A stretch of 64,000 nucleotides of DNA from Falsiphaeobacter marinintestinus (GTDB taxonomy: Bacteria > Pseudomonadota > Alphaproteobacteria > Rhodobacterales > Rhodobacteraceae): contig NZ_VOGO01000006.1 in assembly GCF_007923355.1 (NCBI RefSeq), positions 186,001-250,000 on the forward strand, in the 5' to 3' direction. The notes below the pieces were generated by a model. That model searched no databases, was not told the origin of the DNA, and saw only the letters and a program-made list of their open reading frames with translations. The number at the start of each line of letters is the position of its first letter. Within the stretch, counting starts at the first letter, position 1. Below, piece by piece: positions 25,355 to 33,727 of this stretch. A program made the position numbers and the translations under genes.

Positions 25355-26986
25355 ATGGGTAAGCTGCCTCGCGCCATTGATGAAAACCTGCATTTTCTGT
25401 GCGCCGAGATTGACGGGCAATTGTCTGCTGTCCAGGCGTATTTCCAGGATCCGGGCGAGGCTATGGCGCAAAAGGTGATCCTGCGGGCGGGCTATTCCTA
25501 TAACCTTTCCGCAAACATTCAGAACACCAGCGTTCAGGGCCTGTCCCGCAGAAAGGTCAGCCACACCACCCAGTTGCTGTTGCGCAACGTCGACCTGATC
25601 GCCCGAAATCTGGATCTGATCAGCCGCAAGGCCCGGCGCGCTTTGGCCCATGCTCAGGATGTCGGCGATCCAGCGTCCTTGTGTGCCGATGCCTATCCGA
25701 AGGTCATCAAAACGGTGCGCGCTAGCCTGAAACAGATCCAGCCCGCGTTGGCGCGCGCCGATAGCAGGGCCGCAGTGCGGATCGGGCAGAGCCGGGACAA
25801 GCTTGATGATCTTTATGATCGGATATTTCGCGAACTGACGGCGGCGATGCGGGAATCCAAACGGACGGACGATCTGGCCAACAGCCTGTTGGTGGCCAAT
25901 GAAATCCGGCGGATGGGCGATGCCTTGCAGGCGATTTCAGAAGCAATCTTGTCGGTAAATGTTGGTCAATCCGTACAGTTTGAGCGGTATTTCTCGATGA
26001 AAAGCCTGTTGCCCGACCAAAAAGACAACACCCCGAATATCGAGCCTTTGGCCGAAACCCGGTCAGGCAGTGCAATTTCGTCGGTCCGCTCGAAAGACGC
26101 ATCCGGCGAAACGGTTAACGCTGTGTTCAAGGACGGAGAACTGAGTAAGGTCAAGGATGAGCGGGCCGGGGTGAAAAGCTGGCATTCGATCTATCCGGGG
26201 CTGGCGCCTAAGATCCTGTCGTATGAAAAAAGCGGCCAGTCTGCTGCTCTGCTGATCGAACATTTGCCGGGCCACACGTTTGAGCAATTGGTTCTGAACG
26301 AAAGCGACGATGTGCTGGCGGATGCGCAAAAACAACTGTCCAAGACCTTGCGGGACGTCTGGCGCAGCACTCGGATGGACGAACCTGCCGAGATGAACTC
26401 GATGCAGCAATTAGGGCGCCGCCTGCCCGAAGTCTATCGCGTCCACCCCGAGTTTCGCTCGGCCCCGTCGCGTATCGGGAGCGTGCGTCTTGATGGGTTT
26501 GATGATCTCGTGACAGCTTGTGCGGCACGCGAAACCAAGCTGTCGGCTCCGTTTTCGGTTCACATTCATGGTGATTTCAATCTGGACAATGTGATCTATG
26601 ACCCGGCAGAAAACCGGATCCATTTCATCGATCTGCACAGGTCGCGATACATGGATTATGTGCAGGACGTTTCGGTGTTCATGGTGTCGAATTACCGGCT
26701 GCAGATACAGGATGTGCCGTTGCGCAGACGGCTTGCTAAAGTTGCCTGTGACACGCATGCGGTCGCCGCTAAATTCGCCCGCACGCAAAAGGACTCAACC
26801 TTCGAATATCGTATGGCACTTGGGCTGGCGCGCAGCTTTGCGTCTTCGACACGGTTCGTGTTTGACAAATCGCATGCCCGGCGGATGTACGTGCGGGCGC
26901 GGTTTCTTTCAGAGCAAGCACTGACCTGTCCCGAAGGGCGCGAAACCCGGTTCAAATTACCCATCAGGGAGCTGTTCTTTGACTGA
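25355..26986 (+). CDS. PhoU-domain and aminoglycoside-phosphotransferase-like fusion kinase
   Basis: Residues 1-215 form a helical PhoU-like domain ('LLLRNVDLIARNLDLISRKA', 'ANEIRRMGDALQAISEAIL'). From about 230 to the end is a kinase of the APH/choline kinase fold. It has the catalytic loop H405-G-D407-F-N-L-D-N412 and the metal-binding Asp in 'HFIDLH' (D426). The set of residues predicts an active phosphotransferase. It is the first gene of the plus-strand half of the GAK locus and overlaps the ATP-grasp gene by eight bases. PhoU domains usually gauge phosphate status, so a phosphate- or metabolite-gated kinase is plausible. The substrate is unknown. Confidence 0.82.
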   Translation: MGKLPRAIDENLHFLCAEIDGQLSAVQAYFQDPGEAMAQKVILRAGYSYNLSANIQNTSVQGLSRRKVSHTTQLLLRNVDLIARNLDLISRKARRALAHAQDVGDPASLCADAYPKVIKTVRASLKQIQPALARADSRAAVRIGQSRDKLDDLYDRIFRELTAAMRESKRTDDLANSLLVANEIRRMGDALQAISEAILSVNVGQSVQFERYFSMKSLLPDQKDNTPNIEPLAETRSGSAISSVRSKDASGETVNAVFKDGELSKVKDERAGVKSWHSIYPGLAPKILSYEKSGQSAALLIEHLPGHTFEQLVLNESDDVLADAQKQLSKTLRDVWRSTRMDEPAEMNSMQQLGRRLPEVYRVHPEFRSAPSRIGSVRLDGFDDLVTACAARETKLSAPFSVHIHGDFNLDNVIYDPAENRIHFIDLHRSRYMDYVQDVSVFMVSNYRLQIQDVPLRRRLAKVACDTHAVAAKFARTQKDSTFEYRMALGLARSFASSTRFVFDKSHARRMYVRARFLSEQALTCPEGRETRFKLPIRELFFD

Positions 26987-27863
26987 ACTCAGGATCGGGG
27001 TCATCGGCATCCCTGGAAAATGGTCGACAGAAGCGTTGGCCGATGCAGTCGAAGCGCGCACCGGCTTTCGTCTGGTCGTCGACATGGGGCAAGTTGCCTG
27101 GAATCTGGACAGCGGTGCGTTGTGGTATCAGGGCACTGATCTGGGGGACCTTGATGGGCTGATCATCAAGAAGATCAGCGAAATCTATAGCCCACATGTG
27201 CTGGATCGGCTTGAGATGCTTCGCATGGCCGAAGCGCGCGGCGTCAGGGTGTTTTCCCGGCCCCAGAACGTGCTGCGTCTGATCGACCGTCTGGCTTGCA
27301 CGGTATCCTTGCGCGCGGCTGAAATACCCATGCCTCCGACTGTGGTGACTGAAAATGCCGAAGCGGCCCATAGCGCGTTAGAGCGGTTCGGTGTCGCGGT
27401 GTTCAAGCCGCTGTATTCGTCCAAGGCGCGGGGCATGTGTGTGATCGACGCAGCAGCGCCTGACGCCAGTGCACAGATATCCGCTTTCGCGGCTCAGAAC
27501 CCGGTCATGTATATCCAGCAGAAACTGGAACTGTCAGGGCAGGACCTTGGCATGGTGTTTCTGGGTGGTGAGTATCAGTGTACCTATGCCCGGGTCGGCC
27601 AGTCGGGCAGTTGGAACACGACGATCCACAGTGGCGGCAAATATGCGGCTTATGCACCCGAGCCTGACCTGATCAATCTGGCCCGCAAGGCGCAGGCCCC
27701 TTTCGGGCTGGATTTCACGACCGTGGACGTGGCTTTGACACAGACCGGGCCGATCGTGTTCGAAGTGTCGGCATTTGGCGGGTTCCGGGGTGCAAAAGAA
27801 GCATGCGGCGTGGATGCCGCCAGCCTGTTGGTAGACCACGTGATAAGGCGGGTAGTGACATGA
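26979..27863 (+). CDS. GAK system ATP-grasp enzyme (RimK-like)
   Basis: The 294-residue protein resembles RimK/glutathione-synthetase type ATP-grasp ligases: 'VFKPLYSSKARGMCVID' (ATP-grasp phosphate loop), 'YIQQKLEL' and 'VFEVSAFGGFRG', where the usual metal-binding Asn is Ser. Such enzymes join a carboxylate to an amine through an acyl phosphate. It starts at a TTG with CAGGGAG seven to eight bases upstream inside the end of the kinase gene; no ATG is available nearby. It overlaps the next gene by ATGA. The target could be a small molecule or a protein tail. Confidence 0.85.
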   Translation: MTELRIGVIGIPGKWSTEALADAVEARTGFRLVVDMGQVAWNLDSGALWYQGTDLGDLDGLIIKKISEIYSPHVLDRLEMLRMAEARGVRVFSRPQNVLRLIDRLACTVSLRAAEIPMPPTVVTENAEAAHSALERFGVAVFKPLYSSKARGMCVIDAAAPDASAQISAFAAQNPVMYIQQKLELSGQDLGMVFLGGEYQCTYARVGQSGSWNTTIHSGGKYAAYAPEPDLINLARKAQAPFGLDFTTVDVALTQTGPIVFEVSAFGGFRGAKEACGVDAASLLVDHVIRRVVT

Positions 27864-28945
27864 AGAAAGTTTCAGATGTAGTGGCCGGACTTGACCGGAC
27901 CGTGGCGACCCAGACACTGACGGTTACGACGGTGCAGATCCGCGTCCTGATCCGCTGTGATGAACCTATGGCCGCGATGTTGAGACACTATTTCGCCGAA
28001 GCGCTTGCCGACGACAGCCCGACCGATGACCCCGTCGATGCGACGGTCGAAATCCTGCAGGGACAGACCCTGGCGGAGGACCCAGACTGGGTCGAATGGG
28101 TGCGCGAGCAGGGAAAGACCAATCGCAAGGATGCGTATCACGACCTTGAAAACGGGCGCCTGATCCGCAAGGTGCGCACTGGCATGACTTTCCTGCAATC
28201 CCCCGAAGCTCAGCTTGCGTTTGGTCCTTGCATGGAAAACCCAAGTCAAGTTGTGAACTTCGTTAACACCCAGATCCTGAACACGTGCAAACGCGCTGGA
28301 TGGGAGATTTGCCACGCTGCTGCGCTGACAAAAGGTGACCGGGGGCTGGCCATTGCGGGGTTGTCGGGCGGTGGCAAATCGACCTCGGTTCTTCGGCTGA
28401 TGGATTTGAATGGCACGCGGTTTGTGACCAATGATCGCCTGATGGTGCGCAGAACTGCGGATGGGGCCAAGGCTTTGGGCATCCCGAAACAGCCTCGGAT
28501 CAATCCGGGGACAATCCTGAACAACCCACGTCTGGTGCCGATGCTGTCAGATGACCGTCGGCAGGCGCTTGCGAGCATGCAAAAGGACGCACTGTGGGAG
28601 CTGGAAGAGAAACACGATCTCTTCATTGGTGAAGTCTATGGCGAGGGTCGCGTACACTACACCATGCCGCTGACCGAGTTCTGGGTGCTGAACTGGACCC
28701 GCAACAGCCATGAGCCGACCCGCCTGCTGGACGCCGATCTGACACAGCGCCCCGATCTGCTTGGGGCCATCATGAAAAGCGCCGGGCCGTTTTATCAGCC
28801 ACCAAACGGCGTTTTTCCGAAAGGTCAGGAGCCGTTGGACGCCAACGCGTATCTGGCCCAGTTGGGCGATGTCCGTGTGCGCGAAGTTGTTGGTGGCATC
28901 GATTTTGACGCCATCTATCGCGCTGGGCAGGGGGTCTTTGCTTGA
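27860..28945 (+). CDS. HprK-related kinase B (GAK system)
   Basis: The 361-residue protein carries a Walker A loop GLSGGGKST at residues 167-175 and 'FVTNDRLMV' downstream, the arrangement of the HPr Ser kinase/phosphorylase domain. The HprK signature is only partly kept, and no PTS HPr gene is nearby. HprK enzymes phosphorylate a Ser on a small protein; the related B group has no assigned target. It is coupled by ATGA overlap to the ATP-grasp gene and followed after 105 bases by the amphi-Trp gene. Confidence 0.87.
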   Translation: MKKVSDVVAGLDRTVATQTLTVTTVQIRVLIRCDEPMAAMLRHYFAEALADDSPTDDPVDATVEILQGQTLAEDPDWVEWVREQGKTNRKDAYHDLENGRLIRKVRTGMTFLQSPEAQLAFGPCMENPSQVVNFVNTQILNTCKRAGWEICHAAALTKGDRGLAIAGLSGGGKSTSVLRLMDLNGTRFVTNDRLMVRRTADGAKALGIPKQPRINPGTILNNPRLVPMLSDDRRQALASMQKDALWELEEKHDLFIGEVYGEGRVHYTMPLTEFWVLNWTRNSHEPTRLLDADLTQRPDLLGAIMKSAGPFYQPPNGVFPKGQEPLDANAYLAQLGDVRVREVVGGIDFDAIYRAGQGVFA

Positions 28946-29050
28946 TTGATCAGGTGCGGTTCTTTTCGTCTGGTGGCGTTGTGGGGTTGAGTTCGGATAC
29001 CCTGAGGGTCAATCATTTCAAGCCATATACACACCCATGGGAGGTTCGGA

Positions 29051-29320
29051 ATGCAGAACGGTGACGGTAGTTTTCGCCATGAATCCCTGCAGAACCAGAA
29101 GTCGATCAAAGCCTTGCTCGACGCGATCACCAAGGGGATCGGTAAGGGGGAACTGGCGCTGAGCGATGACAAAGGTGAATTTGTGCTGCGCCCGAATGAC
29201 CTGATCACGTTGCGGATCAAAGCCGATCGAACAGACGGTGCAAGCCGACTGGATCTGCGGATGACCTGGACGGAAGCCTCTGATGCCCCGATCGAAAAAG
29301 GCGCGTTGAAGATCCGTTAA
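29051..29320 (+). CDS. Amphi-Trp domain protein
   Basis: The 89-residue protein starts at an ATG with GGGAGG six bases upstream. It matches the amphi-Trp domain layout: 'FRHESLQNQKSIKALLDAI' helix, 'GELAL...GEFVLRP' strands and 'RLDLRMTWTEA' with the conserved Trp. The family occurs alone in archaea and beside HprK-related kinases in bacteria. Its size is close to that of HPr, so it could be the protein substrate or carrier for the GAK kinases; that is inferred from size and position. It ends just before the convergent SGNH gene. Confidence 0.82.
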   Translation: MQNGDGSFRHESLQNQKSIKALLDAITKGIGKGELALSDDKGEFVLRPNDLITLRIKADRTDGASRLDLRMTWTEASDAPIEKGALKIR

Positions 29321-29336
29321 AACTTGTGGTCGCGGT

Positions 29337-30437
29337 CTAGAACCCGTCCAATTCTTTCAGCTTGTCATGCATGTACCCGGCGATCTTTTCTGATCCTGCT
29401 GCAGTCGTGTGCAGTTCGTCGTAGAAATCAGTTTCCAGATCGAACTCCAGTTCGGCCATCAGGTCGAAACAAATGGCGTCCGAGGCTTTGCATCCGGCAA
29501 GAATAGCATCGGCCACCCCGCGTTCGATGTCATAAATGTCGATGCCGTTCAACGGCCCGTACCGGTTGACCAGCGTGCTCTGAAACCCCGGTTCGATGTT
29601 GGTGACGCCCAAAACCTTGCCGTCCTGACGGGTCCAGGCGGTGCTGCGTTGGGTGACAAAGATGGGTTCGGCCCCAATTGCGCGCGTGAGTTCGGCCAGG
29701 TCTTCGATCCGCGCTGTCAACTCGGCCAGAGCATTGCGGGTTTCCGCATTGCTCAAGACCTCGGGGGCAAGTTTGGCGGTGTCGGAGAACGGCGGGTTGA
29801 TCGCAAGGTTCACCCGTTCAAACGAATGCGCGATCTCTGGGGTCAGATAGGCCTGCTTGGTGATCAGATACAGTTGATACAACGCGGATTTTTCGCGGAT
29901 GAACAGTTGAAGTTTCAGACGTTCGCTTTGAGCTTCCAACACATCGAACGTCTTGTTTTCGGCCAGGATCAGGGCATCGTTGATCCCGACATAAAACAGG
30001 ATGTACCGGGTTTTCAGGCCGTCGATCAGGTTGAACCATGATCCAAAGTTTTCGATATGGCCGAAGGTCGTCTGCCCGTCGATCCCGGCATTCGCTATTG
30101 AAACCTGAGTTCCGTCTTGGGCAAACAGGGCGTTCAGTGACGCCTGATACGTCTGGCTGTCATCCAGAAACCGCTGGTCTGTGGTGCTGCCGCCAACCGT
30201 TATGATGTCGATGTTTCCGACGTCGGTCTCAAGACCCCGAAACCCGTTTTCATCGCGGCTATAGACGATTGTCGCCGGGGTATCGGAAATTGGGTTGTCC
30301 CGCTCGATCCGCAGATCACGTGGCTTGGTGAACTGATGCAGCGCATGCACATCGGAAAACCAGGTGCCAAAGGCAAGCTCCAGGATCACGACGACACCCA
30401 GAAGAACTAGCAAATTGATCAAGATCGTTTTTAACAT
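29337..30437 (-). CDS. Membrane-anchored SGNH-fold hydrolase
   Basis: The 366-residue protein has an N-terminal hydrophobic anchor ('ILINLLVLLGVVVILELAF', residues 5-23). An extracytoplasmic SGNH domain follows, with 'VGGSTTDQRF' (Ser84), 'YVGINDA' and D340-x2-H343 in 'DELHTTAAGS'. Relatives deacetylate or acetylate glycans and other surface polymers. It starts three bases after the stop of the upstream SGNH gene and is the last gene of the carbamoyltransferase operon, so it probably acts on the same secreted product. The end faces the amphi-Trp gene with only 16 bases between. Confidence 0.82.
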   Translation of the reverse strand: MLKTILINLLVLLGVVVILELAFGTWFSDVHALHQFTKPRDLRIERDNPISDTPATIVYSRDENGFRGLETDVGNIDIITVGGSTTDQRFLDDSQTYQASLNALFAQDGTQVSIANAGIDGQTTFGHIENFGSWFNLIDGLKTRYILFYVGINDALILAENKTFDVLEAQSERLKLQLFIREKSALYQLYLITKQAYLTPEIAHSFERVNLAINPPFSDTAKLAPEVLSNAETRNALAELTARIEDLAELTRAIGAEPIFVTQRSTAWTRQDGKVLGVTNIEPGFQSTLVNRYGPLNGIDIYDIERGVADAILAGCKASDAICFDLMAELEFDLETDFYDELHTTAAGSEKIAGYMHDKLKELDGF

Positions 30438-30440
30438 GCG

Positions 30441-31700
30441 TCAGTTTCCCAGGCCCTTGAGCCAATTTGCAATCTTCTGACCTGCGATTTCATGTCCCGA
30501 GGCATTCCAATGCGTATCCCCCCAGAACCAGGGGATTTCCCCGGACTCAGCCTGCGATTTCAAGGGGTCGGTCAGGTCCAGGAAGCTGACATCATGGGTC
30601 GCGGCCCATTGGGGCAGTCTGTCGGGAAGATCAGACAGATTATCATTGCGGTTTGAGATCGCGCTGTCGGGTGGGAACACACACAGGCTTTCCAGAACGC
30701 GGTATTTTGAGGGAACAAAAACAAGCCGGTAATCCGCGCCTTTGTCGTTCAGCATCGCCCTGAAATCTTCAATTGCCTGCGTGATCTCATCAAATTCGCC
30801 CTCAACACCGTCAAAGGACTGCCGTGTCCACAGAAACGCATAGGTTTGATCGCCGATCTGGCAGGTGTGATATTTCGCGGGTGGATTGCTTAGATCAACC
30901 AATTTCGACCACATCAGATTTGCAATCGAAACACCTGTAGTGTCGGTTGCTGACGGTTGCTGCGTTGCCTGCCGCCGATAGGTTTTTGAGTCGAGCAGGT
31001 CATTGCCCTCGAACAGAAGCTGAACCACCGTTTTGCCCTCAAGGGGCAGGTCAGCCTGGGCGATCATGTCGTGTTCGGCCTGGATCGACAGCCCAAGCAA
31101 GGCCGCCTGCATGACCGGGATGCCCAGGTCATCTTCAATAACTTCGGCAACGGTCTGTTCGAACGGGACAGCAGCGCCCAGAACAATCGAGTCGCCCAAG
31201 ATGATGACCTCGCCCTGGGCCTCCTGACCGTTTCGAAACCCGTGGTCATCCGTGCTGAATGCAAAGGGAATGGGATCGTGGGGGAGTTTCAGTCGGGCTG
31301 CAATATCCTGACCGGTTTCGCCCTTAACGTCGACATTGGGTTGAAGCGACCATCCGATACTCTCACCCGGCGCTTTTGGCGGCATTAGCAAGGTCGTCCA
31401 GTCGACCACTCCAAACCGCCCCAAAAGCTCCAATGCGATACAGAAAAAGGTGACAGGCAGGATCGCCGCCCAAAGTGACAGCAAGGCCGTTCGGCTGCGT
31501 GCCAGACGCGCGAAGCTTAGGGCGGCTAGGATCAGGACCAGTGCTACCAACACATGACGCAGCCGCCACAACCCGAACAGGGCACCTTCGACTTTGGACG
31601 GTGAAGCCGTTGTCATCAAAACCGCTACACCCAACAGGGCCGACGCGGCGGCCAGTCCGACGCAGACCATGCGTCGGTGCTTTGGGTCAGTCCAGCTCAT
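30441..31700 (-). CDS. Multi-helix membrane protein with an AlgJ/AlgX-like SGNH domain
   Basis: The 419-residue protein begins with three predicted membrane helices within the first 100 residues. It then has an SGNH domain with 'IILGDSIVLGAAV' (Ser nucleophile), 'LFEGNDLLDS' and the D-x-H pair in 'WGDTHWNASGH'. The last motif is typical of the alginate acetyltransferase-like AlgJ/AlgX proteins. The ATG at 31700 overlaps the end of the carbamoyltransferase gene by 14 bases, so the two are coupled. Acyl transfer to, or removal from, a surface or secreted carbohydrate is the simplest role; unproven. Confidence 0.82.
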   Translation of the reverse strand: MSWTDPKHRRMVCVGLAAASALLGVAVLMTTASPSKVEGALFGLWRLRHVLVALVLILAALSFARLARSRTALLSLWAAILPVTFFCIALELLGRFGVVDWTTLLMPPKAPGESIGWSLQPNVDVKGETGQDIAARLKLPHDPIPFAFSTDDHGFRNGQEAQGEVIILGDSIVLGAAVPFEQTVAEVIEDDLGIPVMQAALLGLSIQAEHDMIAQADLPLEGKTVVQLLFEGNDLLDSKTYRRQATQQPSATDTTGVSIANLMWSKLVDLSNPPAKYHTCQIGDQTYAFLWTRQSFDGVEGEFDEITQAIEDFRAMLNDKGADYRLVFVPSKYRVLESLCVFPPDSAISNRNDNLSDLPDRLPQWAATHDVSFLDLTDPLKSQAESGEIPWFWGDTHWNASGHEIAGQKIANWLKGLGN

Positions 31701-33531
31701 ATTTGTTCTTGTAGTCCTCGGCCAGCGCGCTGTCCTGATTTTCCTTGCGCAGGATACAGTTGCCAACGACCAGCCATTCGATATCCGTGCCCATGAAGCA
31801 GCGGAACGCGTCTTCCGGGGTGCAGACGATCGGTTCGCCCCGGACATTGAACGACGTATTCACCACGAGGGGGCAGCCGGTGCGATCTTTGAACGCCGAG
31901 ATCAGCTGATGATAGCGCGGGTTGGTGTCAGCATGAACGGTCTGGATCCGCGCGGAATAGTCGATATGCGTGACAGCCGGGATTTCAGAGCGCACGACAT
32001 TCAGCTTTTCGATACCGAACAATGCGTTTTCTTCGTCGGTCATTTCGCGGCGGCGGTCTTCTCGTACCGTATCGACCAGCAGCATATAGGGGCTGTCGTG
32101 GTCCAGATCGAACCATTCAGCCATGTCTTCGCGCAGAACCGACGGGGCAAAGGGGCGAAAGCTTTCGCGGAACTTGACCTTGAGGTTCAGGAGTTTCTGC
32201 ATGCTTTCAGATCGCGGATCACCCAGGATCGAACGTCCGCCAAGGGCGCGCGGCCCAAACTCCATGCGCCCGTTGAACCAGCCGACGGCTTTGCCATCTG
32301 CAAGGGCATCCGCGGTTTCGGTCACAACTTGGTCCATCGGGCGGCTTTCAAAGACCGCACCACAGGCGGTCAGGCGGGATTCGATATTCGCCTGATCATA
32401 ATCGGGGCCAAGATAGCTGCCCTGCATCGCGTCGCGCTTTGTGGTGTCGCGATGTCGGTCATGGCCCAGTTCGGTGTGATAGGCCGCATAAGCGCACCCA
32501 AGCGCGCCGCCAGCATCCCCGGCAGCGGGTTGAATCCAGATGTTCTTGAACGCGCCATCGCGCAGCACCTTGCCGTTGGCGACACAGTTCAGCGCGACGC
32601 CACCCGCCAGACACAGGTTCGGGATGTCGTATTCGGCGGCCAGACTGCGGGTCATGCGCAGAACGACCTCTTCCGTAACCGCCTGAACCGAGGCGGCGAT
32701 GTCCATGTGGAAATCATCCAGCTGATCGGTATCAGGTTCGCGCACGGGGCGGCCAAACAGGTCTGCGAACTTGTCGTTCGTCATCGTGAGGCCGGTGGCG
32801 TAATTGAAATAGCTCTGGTCCAGTCGGAATGTGCCATCCGGTTTCAGATCCATCAGCTTGTCAATGATCAGATCCTTGAACCGGGGGGTGCCATAGGGGG
32901 CAAGGCCCATCACCTTATATTCGCCGCTGTTGACGCGAAACCCGGTGTAATAGGTGAAGGCGGAATAGAGCAGGCCCAGCGAATGTGGGAAATGCAGCTC
33001 TTTGACGATCTCCAGATCCTTGCCCCGACCGATGGCCACAGTCGAGGTGGCCCATTCGCCAACCCCGTCCAGCGTCAGTACGACCGCCTCGTCAAAGGGC
33101 GAGGGGTAAAACGCGCTGGCGGCGTGGCTGAAGTGATGTTCGGCGAACATCATCTTGTCGGCCAGCTTCACTTTTGGCGCAAGTTCGCGCAGTTCTTTCT
33201 GGATCAGGTCCTTCTGGAACAATTTTTCCCGGATCCAGACCGGCATCGCGATGCGGAACGAATTGAAACCTCGTGGGGCGTTGGACACATAGGTTTCCAG
33301 AAGCCGCTCGAATTTCAGGAATGGCTTGTCGTAAAACACCACGTTGTCGAGTTGCTCGACCGTCAGACCAGCTTCGTCCAGAACATATCGGATCGCCTCG
33401 ATCGGGAACCGGGGATCGTGTTTCTTGCGCGTGAACCGTTCTTCCTGAGCGGCTGCCACGATCTGGCCGTCCACCAACAGCGCGGCAGCGCTGTCATGAT
33501 AGAATGCCGAGATACCAAGGATCGCAACCAT
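31687..33531 (-). CDS. O-carbamoyltransferase of the NodU/CmcH/SxtI family
   Basis: The 614-residue protein has the Kae1-like N-terminal domain with the metal-binding 'EHHFSHAASAFY' (131-142), 'TLDGVGEWATSTV' and 'GEYKVMGLAPYG', and the C-terminal YrdC-like domain ('FRESFRPFAPSVL', 'VNTSFNVRGEPIV'). Such enzymes use carbamoyl phosphate and ATP to put a carbamoyl group on a sugar or alcohol hydroxyl (Nod factor, tobramycin, saxitoxin). The start lies one base after the stop of the 49-residue DUF5989 gene. The neighbours, an SxtJ-like protein and two SGNH proteins, suggest decoration of an exported molecule rather than of a tRNA. Confidence 0.92.
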   Translation of the reverse strand: MVAILGISAFYHDSAAALLVDGQIVAAAQEERFTRKKHDPRFPIEAIRYVLDEAGLTVEQLDNVVFYDKPFLKFERLLETYVSNAPRGFNSFRIAMPVWIREKLFQKDLIQKELRELAPKVKLADKMMFAEHHFSHAASAFYPSPFDEAVVLTLDGVGEWATSTVAIGRGKDLEIVKELHFPHSLGLLYSAFTYYTGFRVNSGEYKVMGLAPYGTPRFKDLIIDKLMDLKPDGTFRLDQSYFNYATGLTMTNDKFADLFGRPVREPDTDQLDDFHMDIAASVQAVTEEVVLRMTRSLAAEYDIPNLCLAGGVALNCVANGKVLRDGAFKNIWIQPAAGDAGGALGCAYAAYHTELGHDRHRDTTKRDAMQGSYLGPDYDQANIESRLTACGAVFESRPMDQVVTETADALADGKAVGWFNGRMEFGPRALGGRSILGDPRSESMQKLLNLKVKFRESFRPFAPSVLREDMAEWFDLDHDSPYMLLVDTVREDRRREMTDEENALFGIEKLNVVRSEIPAVTHIDYSARIQTVHADTNPRYHQLISAFKDRTGCPLVVNTSFNVRGEPIVCTPEDAFRCFMGTDIEWLVVGNCILRKENQDSALAEDYKNKYELD

Positions 33532-33532
33532 A

Positions 33533-33682
33533 TCAGAACAAGGTATAGATGAACGGAGCGACGGCAGAGCCCTGCGTCAGGACAATCAGCCCGCCCAGCA
33601 GCACCATCATGATCAGGATTGGCGCCAGCCAGAATTTCTTTCGGGCCCGCATAAAGCTCCAGAGTTCGCCAATGAATGACAT
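33533..33682 (-). CDS. DUF5989 family small membrane protein (SxtK-like)
   Basis: This 49-residue protein is encoded between the SxtJ-like and carbamoyltransferase genes. It reads 'SFIGELWSFMRARKKFWL', a single hydrophobic helix, then 'VLTQGSAVAPFIYTLF', which fits DUF5989 proteins found beside carbamoyltransferases. In saxitoxin clusters the matching pair is called SxtJ and SxtK. A GGGAGAGGA-type ribosome-binding site precedes the ATG at 33682. The tight spacing (one base to the carbamoyltransferase) suggests it is a small subunit or membrane tether of that enzyme. It is easily missed because of its length. Confidence 0.85.
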   Translation of the reverse strand: MSFIGELWSFMRARKKFWLAPILIMMVLLGGLIVLTQGSAVAPFIYTLF

Positions 33683-33727
33683 TACAAATCCTCTCCCGGA
33701 CAAATACTGTTTCGCACACGCAGTGCT

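Noticed and set aside
31594-33552. Open frame of 652 codons on the plus strand opposite the carbamoyltransferase gene
   Set aside because: It is antisense to a well-supported gene, has no recognisable domain and reflects high G+C codon bias in the opposite frame.
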